Source: CAZOZZ01 sp965247425 (lineage in GTDB: Bacteria; Acidobacteriota; Terriglobia; 20CM-2-55-15). Taken from it: DNA of 64,000 nt. Shown here in pieces: positions 15,737 to 25,471 of the stretch (positions are counted from its first letter, which is position 1; each line of letters begins with the position of its first letter). The notes below the pieces were generated by a model that had not been told where the DNA came from, made no database searches, and was given only the letters and a program-made list of their open reading frames with translations. The translations under genes were made by a program, and so were the position numbers. The DNA lies in assembly GCA_965247425.1 (NCBI GenBank), contig OZ252023.1, positions 5,332,001 through 5,396,000 on the forward strand. Reading direction: 5' to 3'.

Positions 15737-18727
15737 ATGCATCGATTACGATTTACTGTTTTGGCGGCGCTGGTAATGGTACTGGCGCTCGCGCCGTCGC
15801 TGATGGCGCAGTCGACGACGGGCTCGGTCCTCGGCGACGTGGCAGATCTGTCCGGCGCAGTCCTGCCGGGCGCGAACGTCCGGATCACGAACAACGCCAC
15901 CGGCGCCACGCGTGAAGCATTGACCAACGAAGTCGGGGCGTTCCGTTTCTCCGGTCTCGCCCCCGCCAACTACACGGTGACGGTCGAGTTTCCGGGCTTC
16001 AGGACAGTGACCCGCCCGGCAGTCAACCTTGCGGTTGGAGGCACGACCAAGGTCGACTTCGCCCTGGAAGTCGGACAGATCACCGAGTCGATCACGGTGA
16101 CCGAAGAGGCGCCGCTGGTCCAGACGACAGAAAACACGATTCAGGCCGTGGTTGACAACCAGAGAGTCCAGGAGTTACCGACCAAGAGCCGAGACTTCAT
16201 GGATCTGATGCTGCTGGCGCCGGGAGTGACGATCGACCAGAGTTCGGTGCGCGGCGGAAACAGCGACTCGGTCAGCTTCTACGGCATGGACGAGCGGAAC
16301 AAGACGGTCTGGCTCGAAGGCGTGGACTTCAACGACGAGGTCACGATGGGTGGTTCGGGCATCTCTGAAGCGACCCGGACGCGTCTCGGCCAGGAAGCCA
16401 TCCAGGAGTTCCAGGTGATGTCGAGCGGCTATTCGGCCGAGTTTGGCCGGACCGGATCGGGCGCCATCAACGTGGTCGTCAAGTCCGGTGGTAACGATGT
16501 CCACGGCAGCGGTTTCTACTTCCTCCGCGACGATTCGTTCGACAAGCCGCCGTTCGCGGTCAGCGGCGGCGTCGCCAAACCTGCCTCCGTCGTACCGCCG
16601 TTCAAGACCCAGCAGTACGGGGTCACGGTGGGTGGTCCCATCGTTCGCGACAAGGCGTTCTTCTTCACGTCGATCGAGCGGCGGACAGATGAGAACAGCG
16701 TGCAGATCTCGATTCCCGCATCCGTGAAAACGTTCGTGGATTCACTGAACGCCGGCTATGACACCAGCGGCGCGTTGCCGTTGACAGCTGACGAAAAGAA
16801 TGCTCTGGGAAAGTTCACATTCAACCTGGCGCCGGCGCACACGCTGAGCCTGATGTACCTCTATGACGACCGGGAGTTTGCCAACAAGCAGGCGGGTGGA
16901 TCGAATGGCGCCGACAACGGGTTCGACGACGTGAGGAGTTCCTACAACGCGACGGCCAACGTGACGTCGCTGTTCGGAACCAACATCGTGAACGAGTTCC
17001 GGTTGAACCGTTCGATTCAGCGCTTGTTCCGGAGCCTTCAGGCAAGTGCAACGGGAGGATTCATTCCGGAATTGGACTTCCCGTCTGTCGACCTCGGAAC
17101 GGCCGGCAACGTGCCGCAGGGCCGCGTCCAGAAGAACTGGATCGTCTCGGATACGATGAGCCTCGAGTTCGGCAACCACTCGCTGAAGCTGGGCGGAGAG
17201 TCCAACCGCGTGGTGGCTACCGCCGATGCAAACGTGACTTTCCAGGGCATCTACCGGTTCCCGTCGGATACGGCGACGGTTCCGGACCGCTACACGGCGA
17301 ACTTCAACTTGCCGTTCGATCGTGGAGAGGCTCCGGACCCCACGTTCATTAGCATCCGGCGCGACGTGGCGTCCTATGCCGCGTTCATCAACGATACATG
17401 GCGCGTGACGCCGAATTTCACACTCAACATGGGTCTGCGTTACGACAGGCGGACCTACCTCGGTGTTCCCGGTGTTTCTTCCATCGGCGGTCCCGACGCG
17501 TTCGAACAGCCCGGTTTCTCCAGGGATAGTCCACAGGACGTTTGGGTTGCCGTTGCCGTCGGTGGTGGTGCCCTGGGCACGCAGCGGGACTGGCGGCCGG
17601 GTGTCGAGGATGACCTCGACCTGTCGCCGCGGTTTGGCTTTTCCTGGGATGTCACCGGGAACGGCAGAGCCGTCGTGCGTGCCAGCTATGGCCTCTTCCA
17701 CGACCGGATCAACTCCAGCACGCTGCGAAGCCGCGTGTTCAGCTACAACGGTCTGTTAACTTCGGGGACTCAGCTGAACGACGATGACGCTGGAGAGAAC
17801 ACGATCATCCAGGGGAATTTCCCGAACCTCATTTCGACGAGCCTGCTGCCGGCCCAAACGGGTGTCCGGCTCGGTGGGACGCCCGACGCTCCGACGCCGA
17901 CGATGAACACGCCCTACACCCAGCAGTCGAACGCGGGGTTCCAGTATGCAATCACGCCGGACATGGCGTTCTCGGTAGACTTCATGCACATCCTGGGTTT
18001 GTTCTACGACACGGCAACGTTTGAGCCGAACTCGCCGCTGCCGGGCGCCACGTCTTCCTCGACGCGGGTCTGCCCGTTTGCGACTCAGATCCTGACGGCG
18101 GCCGGCCGTGCGCTGACCGCTTCGAATCTGCGTTCCTCCAGCGGCGGTTGCCTGCGCATCCAGATACTGGACTTCTCGAACCGTCTCCACATCAATACGC
18201 TCGGCTTCCGGCTGGAGCGGCGGTTTACGAACAGGTTCGGCTTCCTGGCCGGCTACACGCTCGGCTCGGCGAAGAACTTCGACCGCACCTCGACCCACGA
18301 GAAGTTCGGCGAAGCCAACTTCGGCCCGAGCGACAACGACGTGCGGCACCGTTTCACGGGCAACCTTATTTACGGACTGCCCTATGACGTCCAGGTGTCG
18401 TCGATCTTGACGGCCAACAGCGCGCCGCCGTACGACCACACGACCGGGACAGACGTCAACTTCGATTTCAGCCGCAACGATCGTCCGGCGGGAGTTGGCT
18501 CCTGGGCGCTGCGCGGCGAGACATTCTTCCAGATGGATTTGCGTCTGGCCAAGAAGTTCGTCATCAACGAAGACATGACCGCGGAAGTCCTGTGGGAGAT
18601 GTTCAACCTCACGAACCGTGCGAACGTCGTGAACTTCAACGGGAATGCCCGTTCGTCGACGTTCATGAAGGGCCGGACCGCTCTGCCTCAGTTCCAGGGG
18701 CAGTTTGGAGTGCGGTTTACGTTCTAG
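15737..18727 (+). CDS. TonB-dependent receptor, acidobacterial Oar-like with carboxypeptidase-regulatory domain
   Basis: This is a 996-residue outer-membrane protein. It has a signal peptide (ending LMAQ near residue 25), an N-terminal CarboxypepD_reg domain at residues about 28-110 (GAVLPGANVRITNNATGATR), a plug domain (about 115-260, ELPTKSRDFMDLMLLAPGV) and a long beta-barrel ending in the outer-membrane sorting tail GVRFTF. Such proteins import large or complexed substrates using TonB energy and are strongly expanded in Acidobacteriota; the substrate cannot be read from the sequence. The start is set by GGAGG 7 nt ahead of the ATG and by the signal peptide. A strong terminator follows. 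Confidence 0.92.
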   Translation: MHRLRFTVLAALVMVLALAPSLMAQSTTGSVLGDVADLSGAVLPGANVRITNNATGATREALTNEVGAFRFSGLAPANYTVTVEFPGFRTVTRPAVNLAVGGTTKVDFALEVGQITESITVTEEAPLVQTTENTIQAVVDNQRVQELPTKSRDFMDLMLLAPGVTIDQSSVRGGNSDSVSFYGMDERNKTVWLEGVDFNDEVTMGGSGISEATRTRLGQEAIQEFQVMSSGYSAEFGRTGSGAINVVVKSGGNDVHGSGFYFLRDDSFDKPPFAVSGGVAKPASVVPPFKTQQYGVTVGGPIVRDKAFFFTSIERRTDENSVQISIPASVKTFVDSLNAGYDTSGALPLTADEKNALGKFTFNLAPAHTLSLMYLYDDREFANKQAGGSNGADNGFDDVRSSYNATANVTSLFGTNIVNEFRLNRSIQRLFRSLQASATGGFIPELDFPSVDLGTAGNVPQGRVQKNWIVSDTMSLEFGNHSLKLGGESNRVVATADANVTFQGIYRFPSDTATVPDRYTANFNLPFDRGEAPDPTFISIRRDVASYAAFINDTWRVTPNFTLNMGLRYDRRTYLGVPGVSSIGGPDAFEQPGFSRDSPQDVWVAVAVGGGALGTQRDWRPGVEDDLDLSPRFGFSWDVTGNGRAVVRASYGLFHDRINSSTLRSRVFSYNGLLTSGTQLNDDDAGENTIIQGNFPNLISTSLLPAQTGVRLGGTPDAPTPTMNTPYTQQSNAGFQYAITPDMAFSVDFMHILGLFYDTATFEPNSPLPGATSSSTRVCPFATQILTAAGRALTASNLRSSSGGCLRIQILDFSNRLHINTLGFRLERRFTNRFGFLAGYTLGSAKNFDRTSTHEKFGEANFGPSDNDVRHRFTGNLIYGLPYDVQVSSILTANSAPPYDHTTGTDVNFDFSRNDRPAGVGSWALRGETFFQMDLRLAKKFVINEDMTAEVLWEMFNLTNRANVVNFNGNARSSTFMKGRTALPQFQGQFGVRFTF

Positions 18728-18761
18728 TCTTTAGCTGTTAGTTATCAGCTAGCCGTTATCT

Positions 18762-18806
18762 AGAGCATTCCAGCCTCGTTCATCGGGGTTGGAATGCTCT
18801 TTTTTT
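18762..18806 (+). terminator. Rho-independent terminator after the TonB receptor
   Basis: AGAGCATTCCAGCC (18762-18775) pairs perfectly with GGTTGGAATGCTCT (18787-18800), allowing G-T pairs, and is followed by a run of T. A degenerate AGCTGTTAGTTATCAGCT palindrome sits just before it. Confidence 0.9.
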
Positions 18807-19120
18807 CTGGTGGCCGGACCGTAATCCACAGCCGCGGGACTTCGATGTGTCGACGATCGTCGCCGCCAGCGGGGTGGATCCATTTCAAGCCCAGCGTGGC
18901 CTCGCTTCTGTCTTTTTGCCGACTGTCTTGTAAGTGATTATATATCAGCTTGTTACGATCCTGAAAAATCGGGATGTGGTCTTGTGCGCCAGACTGATTG
19001 TCCGATCGATTTTGTTTCCTGATTTGCCTGCTTTTCCGCCGTTCTTGGGATATAATTACGCTCGCATAATTGGCTCTAGGTCGAACTATTTTTTGTTTAA
19101 CGGACCGAGGAGGAAATCCT
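18807..19120. promoter_or_regulatory. Gene-free region with probable promoter for the CXXCH protein gene
   Basis: No gene is supported here. A good -10 hexamer TATAAT occurs at 19051-19056 in GGGATATAATTACG, about 65 nt before the next start codon. A matching -35 at 17 bp is weak. The part around 18920-19000 is AT-rich and looks like old intergenic or mobile DNA. Confidence 0.4.
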
Positions 19121-20704
19121 ATGAAACCTGTTCGCACCCCGTGGTATGTCGCGTTCGTGTTGTTGGTCGCCGTAGCGATCGCAATTCCGATCGTGGCACA
19201 GCAGCAAAAAGTGCCGCTGACGAATCGTATCGAGCAAGCCGACATTCTCAACACCGGTCATCGCACCGGCAAACTCGCGAAGGCTCCGAACCTCATGGAA
19301 TTTTACTTCGACGAAAGACCCGAGTCGGAGTGGATTCCCGACGAATTCATGTCCAACGCAGATCGGCGAGTGGATGCGGCCAACCTGACGGGTTACCACA
19401 TTTCGCCGCAGATCATGGAAATGGAGTTGCTGACTCCAAAGCAAGTCCAGATTGGCGACACCGTCAAGGTTCGCGTCCTGATCCGAAGCAAGGCGCCCGT
19501 GAATCCCAATTCTATGATGTATGAGGGTATCGACGGCCGCGAAACACGGATGTCTCTCAGGATGGCCCGGGCCCTCAGTACGGAAGAAAGAGAAGATGGA
19601 ATGCTTTGGGAAACCTGGGAAGCCGTTGGCACCGTTCCGGAGTGGACTCCGGGTGGTACGTATTTCCCGCTCGCGATCCAGAACCTCAATAACCAGCTGG
19701 GTCACGGCAAGTCCTTCCGGTCGGATTACCACCCAGTGATGGATCGGAACAGCCTTTCGTTCGAGGTCGAGGACAATCCGAATTATGACCTGACGCCCCC
19801 GGCTCTCACGAAGTTCGTTCTGGGCTCGCTCGACGGTTCCGAACCGCAGCGCCCGGTTCAGGCGAAGATCACTGCTCTGATCCCGGTGTATGCCGAGGTT
19901 GAAGACGCGGGTTCCGGCGTAGCCGAGGTAACCGTTACGCTGTCTTCGCCGAAGCGCAACCTTTACAGCGACATTCTGCTCAGTCCTGTTCTCGACCAGG
20001 AGAATCATCCAAACGCCATGATCGGGTACTTTCGACTGAACCCTCACTATGAGGGTGGCGACTACCGGGTTGCGCGCATCCGGATGAGTGACCATGCCAG
20101 AAACGAGCGAACCGCTTTCCCGAACAGCAACAAGGCGCTCGGTGATCAGCGGATCAACATAATCGCGGGTCAGGAAGACTCGACGCCTCCCGAACTGATT
20201 ACCCTTTCGATCGACAAGCGTTCGGCCCAGGCCGGAGAAGGTGTCACGCTGAGGGCCGTTATAGCCGACAACCTTTCCGGCGTGGACAACATCACAGTGA
20301 CGATCCACAGTCCGAACTCGATCGACAAGCGCCGGGTGTCGTTGACACCGAAGGCGAAGCCGGATGTTTTGATCAAACCGGCTTACGATGTTCAGGAAAA
20401 CATCTACGAGGGTCAGTTCACGATCCACCCGTTGGATGAGTCCGGCTGGTGGACTGTTAAGCGTGTGATCGCCCGGGATTTGGCGAACAACTATCTGGAC
20501 ATGATCTCCAGGGACTACGGTCAGCTTGAGACGGTTCAGGTGTTGTTTTCCCAATCCGATCTGGAAGAAGGAGCGTTCGGGAATACCGGGTATGCGGACC
20601 GCGTGCGCAGGTCCGGATCCGGAACCGTTCCGACCCTCCGGCGAACCGACATGATTCCACCGCATCCGCCGCGTGGCGCCTGCTTGAACTGCCACGTTCC
20701 CTAG
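19121..20704 (+). CDS. Secreted beta-sandwich protein with a C-terminal CXXCH
   Basis: The 527-residue protein starts after GAGGAGGAAATCCT, has a signal peptide (about residues 1-26, ending IVAQ), then regions that look like repeated Ig-like or cadherin-like sandwiches (VYAEVEDAGSGVAEVTVTLS at about 250-270 and VIADNLSGVDNITVTIHSP at about 385-405). It ends in CLNCHVP, giving a possible haem c attachment motif at Cys521, Cys524 and His525, only two residues from the end. I cannot name the family. It is probably periplasmic or surface-exposed and is co-transcribed with the Tat-exported phosphatase-fold protein 72 nt downstream. The extreme C-terminal haem motif is unusual. Confidence 0.8.
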   Translation: MKPVRTPWYVAFVLLVAVAIAIPIVAQQQKVPLTNRIEQADILNTGHRTGKLAKAPNLMEFYFDERPESEWIPDEFMSNADRRVDAANLTGYHISPQIMEMELLTPKQVQIGDTVKVRVLIRSKAPVNPNSMMYEGIDGRETRMSLRMARALSTEEREDGMLWETWEAVGTVPEWTPGGTYFPLAIQNLNNQLGHGKSFRSDYHPVMDRNSLSFEVEDNPNYDLTPPALTKFVLGSLDGSEPQRPVQAKITALIPVYAEVEDAGSGVAEVTVTLSSPKRNLYSDILLSPVLDQENHPNAMIGYFRLNPHYEGGDYRVARIRMSDHARNERTAFPNSNKALGDQRINIIAGQEDSTPPELITLSIDKRSAQAGEGVTLRAVIADNLSGVDNITVTIHSPNSIDKRRVSLTPKAKPDVLIKPAYDVQENIYEGQFTIHPLDESGWWTVKRVIARDLANNYLDMISRDYGQLETVQVLFSQSDLEEGAFGNTGYADRVRRSGSGTVPTLRRTDMIPPHPPRGACLNCHVP

Positions 20705-20776
20705 GGAGCGGAGTTGGTTTTTATGACTGATCATTTATTCGCAACAGCAAGTCTCAAGAAGTACTAAGGAGAAATC

Positions 20777-21958
20777 ATGAACAGACGTGGATTCCTGAAA
20801 GGTGTAGGCGGCGCGGGCGTCGGCCTGGCGGCTATGGGAAAACTGGGTCCCGAGGCGTGGGCGCAAGGCCCGGATCATGGCCTGAAGACCAAGCACATCA
20901 TCCTGATCATGAACGGTAACGGTGCGCGGAAGATGGAGTATTACGAGCGCGACGATATCGCCGTCAAGATCCGTCCGATGCTCGAGAAGTCGACGGTTTT
21001 TGAAGAGGATCACGGAACGCATGTATCCAACCACGGCTACATGTTTACCGAGTACCTGACCGGCCTGGATGTTTCCAGCGACCAGCCGATGTTCCCGACC
21101 TTCATGCACTACGCCCGAAAGGCGAACGGCGACAAGGCGAGCAACTACTGGTACGTCAACCCGGTGTCCTATTATCGCCAGTGGCGCTTCCATCGGAAGT
21201 ACTACACATCGCATCCGGATTTCGGTATCGAAAGCCGTGGCGCCAGTCTTCAGGCGCACGACGCGTTCTTCGACGGTCAGGACATGACACCGGCCGACAT
21301 CGTTAAACAGCAGTTTCCCGCCGACATGGGTTTGAACTCCGAGGAGTTGAAACAGATCGAAGGTTTCGTTGCCGGCGTTCTCGACAAAAGAAGCTGGGAA
21401 CCGAAGCTCGAGGTGCCCTTTCCGCAACGTACGCCTCACATGCAGGAAGGCCACGCGCTTGCCTTGGTGCCCCAGGTTCTTCAGGAGTTCAAGCCCCGGA
21501 TCATTACCGTTCAGATGGTCGCGCACGACACCGGACACGGCGCGGGCGGGTATCTGAGAGACGAAACCGGATACCTGGATTACTCAGCTGTCGCGAAGTC
21601 GACCGACGAGATGATCGGTAAGATCTACGACTTCGTACGGAACGATCCGTACTTCAGTACGAACACCGCGATCATCATCCGGCCGGAAACCGGACGTGAT
21701 GACGAGGTGAACCTGTATGGCGAGATCCATCACTCCGACGGTTACTACTATGCGCACCGGCCTGCCAGTATCTGGTACGGCCCGGACTTCAAAGAGGGCG
21801 TAAAGATCAAAGATGTAGTCAACCGGATGGATATGGCTCCCACACTGGCCTGGATGATGGGTGCCGAGAAAACGATGGCCAAGGGCTATGTCCGGGGTCA
21901 CATGTTCAAAGACCACGTGACGGGTGTTCCCGAGTACAAGAGCATCAGCTGGGTCTAG
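20777..21958 (+). CDS. Tat-exported alkaline-phosphatase-superfamily-like protein
   Basis: The N-terminus MNRRGFLKGVGGAGVGLAAM is a twin-arginine signal, with an AAGGAGAAATC RBS. The mature part (393 residues in all) resembles the alkaline phosphatase/sulfatase superfamily: KHIILIMNGNGARKMEYYER near the start, HDTGHGAGGYLRDETGYLDY with candidate metal ligands, and IIIRPETGRDDEVN then MDMAPTLAWMMGAE near the end. The usual Ser/Thr/Cys nucleophile after the first metal Asp is not obvious; the segment reads MNGNGAR, so activity is uncertain. It appears to pair with the upstream CXXCH protein. A terminator follows at 22015. Confidence 0.78.
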   Translation: MNRRGFLKGVGGAGVGLAAMGKLGPEAWAQGPDHGLKTKHIILIMNGNGARKMEYYERDDIAVKIRPMLEKSTVFEEDHGTHVSNHGYMFTEYLTGLDVSSDQPMFPTFMHYARKANGDKASNYWYVNPVSYYRQWRFHRKYYTSHPDFGIESRGASLQAHDAFFDGQDMTPADIVKQQFPADMGLNSEELKQIEGFVAGVLDKRSWEPKLEVPFPQRTPHMQEGHALALVPQVLQEFKPRIITVQMVAHDTGHGAGGYLRDETGYLDYSAVAKSTDEMIGKIYDFVRNDPYFSTNTAIIIRPETGRDDEVNLYGEIHHSDGYYYAHRPASIWYGPDFKEGVKIKDVVNRMDMAPTLAWMMGAEKTMAKGYVRGHMFKDHVTGVPEYKSISWV

Positions 21959-22014
21959 TTTCGAAGGGTGTATCCGGGGTGGCGAGTCCGGTCGACGATG
22001 CGCTGGTTTGGCAC

Positions 22015-22062
22015 AACGGGCAACTTCATTCAGAAGTGGATGGGGTTGCCCGTTCTTGTTTT
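22015..22062 (+). terminator. Rho-independent terminator
   Basis: AACGGGCAAC (22015-22024) pairs with GTTGCCCGTT (22045-22054), followed by CTTGTTTTC. It closes the 19121-21958 transcript. Confidence 0.75.
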
Positions 22063-22218
22063 CGTTCGAAGCGTCACGCTTTCGGGGGCATCCTTTGAAT
22101 GACGGCTCCCGGCGATGATTAGCGCAATGCCTTGTGCTAATATGTGCCTTCCTGACAGATTCGAAAGGAGGGGCTTTCTCGAGAGCCTCCAGGAGACGTT
22201 TCTGCCGGCGCCTTGAAG

Positions 22219-22455
22219 ATGGAAGATTTACTGAGACAGGGGATCGAGCTCATGCTGGTGGGAATGGGCGTTGTCTTTTCTCTGCTCGGCCTGCTGGTTC
22301 TGGCAATCAAAGCGATGTCGCGACTGGCAGGCATGTTTCCCGAACCCGTGCTGGAGATTGCCACTCCGCGCCCGGCCGTTGATGATCCCGAATTGATCGC
22401 GGCGATTACCGCTTCGATTCATGCTCATCGAGCGGGAGTGGGCGTTCGGAAATAG
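22219..22455 (+). CDS. oadG: Sodium-pump decarboxylase gamma subunit (OadG-like)
   Basis: The 78-residue protein MEDLLRQGIELMLVGMGVVF has one membrane helix (residues about 10-33) and a short polar tail ending in AAITASIHAHRAGVGVRK, as in OadG/MmdD-type subunits, which hold the decarboxylase on the membrane and help assembly. TTG at 22213 is an alternative start. It lies 10 nt ahead of the alpha subunit gene and 5' of the beta subunit gene, which supports the call on such a small protein. 22063-22218 holds no gene. Confidence 0.85.
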   Translation: MEDLLRQGIELMLVGMGVVFSLLGLLVLAIKAMSRLAGMFPEPVLEIATPRPAVDDPELIAAITASIHAHRAGVGVRK

Positions 22456-22465
22456 CGAAAACAGA

Positions 22466-24289
22466 ATGAAGAAACCCCTCGGTATTACGGACGTTGTTCT
22501 TCGAGACGGCTCCCAGTCGCTGCTTGCGACGCGAGTGCGGATCGATGACATGATCCCCATCTGCGACAAGTTGGACAAGATCGGACTATGGTCGGCGGAA
22601 GTATGGGGCGGTGCGACGTTCGATGCCTGTATCCGTTTTCTGGGAGAGGATCCCTGGGAGAGGCTGCGCCGCTTCCGAAAGGCCATGCCCAACACGCGCA
22701 TGCAGATGCTGTTGCGCGGTCAGAACATTCTGGGATACCGCCACTACGCCGATGATGTTGTGGACGCTTTCGTAGAAACGGCTGCCGAGAACGGAATGGA
22801 TGTCTTCCGCATCTTCGATGCAATGAACGATATCCGGAATCTCCAGCAAGCCGTCGCCGCCACCCTCAAGGTCGGCAAGCACGCCCAGGGCACAATTTCA
22901 TATACCATCAGCCCGGTTCACACCCTCGATATGTGGGTCGACATGGGAAAGCAGCTCGAGGACATGGGTTGCCAATCCATCTGTATCAAGGACATGGCTG
23001 GCTTGCTGAGGCCGTATGTCGCTTTCGAAATGGTGTCCCGGCTCAAGGAAACCGTATCGGTTCCGATCGCCATGCAATCTCACGCCACGACGGGAATGAG
23101 CACGTCCACGCTCGTCAAGTCCATTGAAGCGGGGCTGGACCTCGCCGACACCTCGATCTCTTCGATGAGCCATACCTACGGGCATCCGGCCACCGAATCG
23201 ATCACCGCGATCTTCGAGGGCACCGACCGGGACCCCGGCCTCGACTTGAAGTTGCTCGAGGAAATTGCGAGTTATTTTCGCGAGGTCCGGAAGAAATACG
23301 CCAAGTTCGAAGGCTCGCTTCGCGGTGTGGATTCACGGATCCTGATCGCACAGGTGCCCGGCGGCATGCTGACCAACATGGAGAATCAACTTCGGGAACA
23401 GGGTGCCTCCGAAAGGATCGGCGAGGTTCTCGAAGAGATGCCCCGAGTTAGGGAAGACCTCGGCCTGATTGCCCTCGTCACGCCCACCTCTCAAATCGTC
23501 GGGACACAATCCATCGTCAACGTTCTCAGCGGGGAGCGCTACAAGAGCATCACGAAGGAGACGGCCGCGGTTCTCAAGGGGGAATACGGCCGTACCCCGG
23601 CGCCCGTGAATGCGGCGCTCGCCAAGCGCGTTCTGAACGGTGACGACCCGGTAACCTGTCGGCCCGCGGACCTGATCTCGCCCGAGATCGACCGATTGAC
23701 AGCGGAACTCGACAGCCTCGCCGCCGAAGAGGGCATTCGCCGAGCCGCCAACCCGGCCGAAGACGTCCTGATCTACGCGCTATTTCCCCAAGTCGGTCTA
23801 CGCTTTCTCAAGAACAGGGACAATCCCGATGCCTTTGAACCCCTGCCCTGGTTGGAAGACGAGCCCGTTTCGGCGGCGGGTCCGCCTGTCCGAAGCGGAT
23901 CCAGTGGCCCCCCCCAGCCGGCCGTGTCGAACCAGCCCGCGCGTTATCGCGTGTCCGTCAATGGAAACAATTACGATGTCGAAGTGGCGCCGGAAGGGAC
24001 GGTGACTTCGGTCCAGCCTGTCACGGCGTCACGCGAGCCCCCTGCGCTACCCGCGCCGGCGCCAGTTGCAGCCCAGGGAGAGCCGCTGGCATCACCGTTG
24101 ACGGGGACAGTCTTTCGCGTCGAGGTCGAGGAGGGCCAGCAGGTGGGGTCCGGGGACGTCGTCATCATTCTCGAAGCCATGAAGATGGAGACCGAAGTTC
24201 GCGCCACGCGTGCAGGCCGCGTTGTTTCCATCGCCGTCCGCGAAGGTGATTCGGTCCAGAACGGGGCCGCCCTTCTTTACCTCGCCTGA
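22466..24289 (+). CDS. oadA: Oxaloacetate/pyruvate-type carboxyltransferase alpha subunit with biotinyl domain
   Basis: This is the cytoplasmic subunit that transfers CO2 from oxaloacetate (or a related acid) to biotin. The N-terminal TIM-barrel carboxyltransferase (GITDVVLRDGSQSLLATRVR at about residues 6-25, FRIFDAMNDIRN near 114-125) is followed by a conserved carboxylase domain to about 460, a Pro/Ala linker, and a C-terminal biotinyl domain with EAMKMETEV, where the central Lys takes biotin. The length is 607 residues. Start ATG 22466 is chosen because the catalytic domain begins there. The neighbours oadG and oadB make the sodium-pumping complex more likely than a soluble pyruvate carboxylase B subunit. 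Confidence 0.93.
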   Translation: MKKPLGITDVVLRDGSQSLLATRVRIDDMIPICDKLDKIGLWSAEVWGGATFDACIRFLGEDPWERLRRFRKAMPNTRMQMLLRGQNILGYRHYADDVVDAFVETAAENGMDVFRIFDAMNDIRNLQQAVAATLKVGKHAQGTISYTISPVHTLDMWVDMGKQLEDMGCQSICIKDMAGLLRPYVAFEMVSRLKETVSVPIAMQSHATTGMSTSTLVKSIEAGLDLADTSISSMSHTYGHPATESITAIFEGTDRDPGLDLKLLEEIASYFREVRKKYAKFEGSLRGVDSRILIAQVPGGMLTNMENQLREQGASERIGEVLEEMPRVREDLGLIALVTPTSQIVGTQSIVNVLSGERYKSITKETAAVLKGEYGRTPAPVNAALAKRVLNGDDPVTCRPADLISPEIDRLTAELDSLAAEEGIRRAANPAEDVLIYALFPQVGLRFLKNRDNPDAFEPLPWLEDEPVSAAGPPVRSGSSGPPQPAVSNQPARYRVSVNGNNYDVEVAPEGTVTSVQPVTASREPPALPAPAPVAAQGEPLASPLTGTVFRVEVEEGQQVGSGDVVIILEAMKMETEVRATRAGRVVSIAVREGDSVQNGAALLYLA

Positions 24290-24297
24290 GCGACTCC

Positions 24298-25434
24298 GTG
24301 GATACAAGTCTCCTCTCAAAACTGTGGAATACGACCGGTTTCGCTCATTTCGAGCTAGGATCGCTCGTCATGATCGGGGTTGGCGGACTCCTGATCTATC
24401 TCGCCATCGCCAAGAAGTTCGAACCGCTCCTGTTGATCCCGATCGGTTTCGGAGCGATCCTGAGCAACATCCCCGTCGCCGGCATCAGTGGGCCAGAGGG
24501 TCTCCTGGGGCAGCTGTATTCGGTTGGTGTCGAGACCGGCGTGTTCCCGCTGTTGATTTTCATGGGCGTAGGCGCCCACACGGACTTCAGTGCGCTCATT
24601 GCCAATCCCCCGACATTGCTTCTCGGGGCGGCGGCGCAGTTCGGCATCTTCACCACCTTGATCGGCGCCCTGGCGATGAACGTGATTCCGGGCCTGGAGT
24701 TTTCCATTACCGATGCCGCGGCCATCGGCATTATCGGCGGGGCGGACGGCCCGACTGCAATCTTTCTGGCGTCAAGGCTGAGTCCGGACCTTCTGGGCGC
24801 GATTGCGGTGGCGGCCTATTCTTACATGGCGTTGGTGCCGATCATTCAGCCGCCCATCATGAGGGCCCTCACGACTGAGGCGGAACGATCTGTCGTCATG
24901 CAGCAATTGCGACCCGTGTCAGGCCTGGAGCGGATCCTTTTCCCCTTTACGGTTCTCCTCCTGGTCGTTGTCCTGCTGCCGAGCGCGTCACCCCTGATCG
25001 GTATGCTCGTGTTCGGCAATCTGCTTAAAGAGAGCGGGGTGGTCGATCGTTTGACCAAGTCCACACAGAACGAGATCATCAACACGGTCACGATTTTTCT
25101 CGGCCTCGCGGTGGGCTCCAAGCTGCATGCCGAAGAATTCCTGACCGCCGAGACGATCGGAATCCTGTCGATCGGCCTGGTTGCTTTTGCCGTGGGGACC
25201 GCGGCCGGCGTCCTGATGGGAAAAGCCATGCATCGGTTGACGTCGGGCAAGGTGAATCCCCTGATCGGCGCGGCGGGTGTGAGCGCGGTCCCGATGGCTG
25301 CCCGCGTCGTCAACAAAGTTGGCCTGGAATCCAACCATCACAATCATCTTCTGATGCATGCCATGGGTCCGAACGTCGCCGGCGTCATCGGTTCTGCCGT
25401 CGTCGCCGGATTCCTGCTGGCCGTCCTGGGCTGA
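24298..25434 (+). CDS. oadB: Sodium-pump decarboxylase beta subunit
   Basis: This integral membrane subunit decarboxylates carboxybiotin and couples the reaction to Na+ export. The 378-residue protein has about nine or more membrane segments. It carries the family core NIPVAGISGPEGLLGQLYSV, the functional GGADGPTAIFLASRLSP motif, including the Asp proposed to bind Na+, and GSKLHAEEFL. The start is GTG at 24298, 8 nt after the alpha subunit stop. With oadG and oadA it completes a primary sodium pump. The acid actually used, oxaloacetate, methylmalonyl-CoA or another, cannot be told from the sequence. Confidence 0.94.
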   Translation: MDTSLLSKLWNTTGFAHFELGSLVMIGVGGLLIYLAIAKKFEPLLLIPIGFGAILSNIPVAGISGPEGLLGQLYSVGVETGVFPLLIFMGVGAHTDFSALIANPPTLLLGAAAQFGIFTTLIGALAMNVIPGLEFSITDAAAIGIIGGADGPTAIFLASRLSPDLLGAIAVAAYSYMALVPIIQPPIMRALTTEAERSVVMQQLRPVSGLERILFPFTVLLLVVVLLPSASPLIGMLVFGNLLKESGVVDRLTKSTQNEIINTVTIFLGLAVGSKLHAEEFLTAETIGILSIGLVAFAVGTAAGVLMGKAMHRLTSGKVNPLIGAAGVSAVPMAARVVNKVGLESNHHNHLLMHAMGPNVAGVIGSAVVAGFLLAVLG

Positions 25435-25471
25435 CAACGGCCGGACGGGGCCTTTCTTTCGAGGGGAACAC

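Noticed and set aside
18760..19254. 164-residue minus-strand open frame
   Set aside because: It runs through a strong terminator hairpin and into the 5' end of a certain plus-strand gene, with no RBS.
19097..20734. 545-residue open frame antisense to the CXXCH protein
   Set aside because: It has no signal, no RBS and no recognisable motif; the plus-strand gene has a signal peptide, an RBS and Ig-like repeats.
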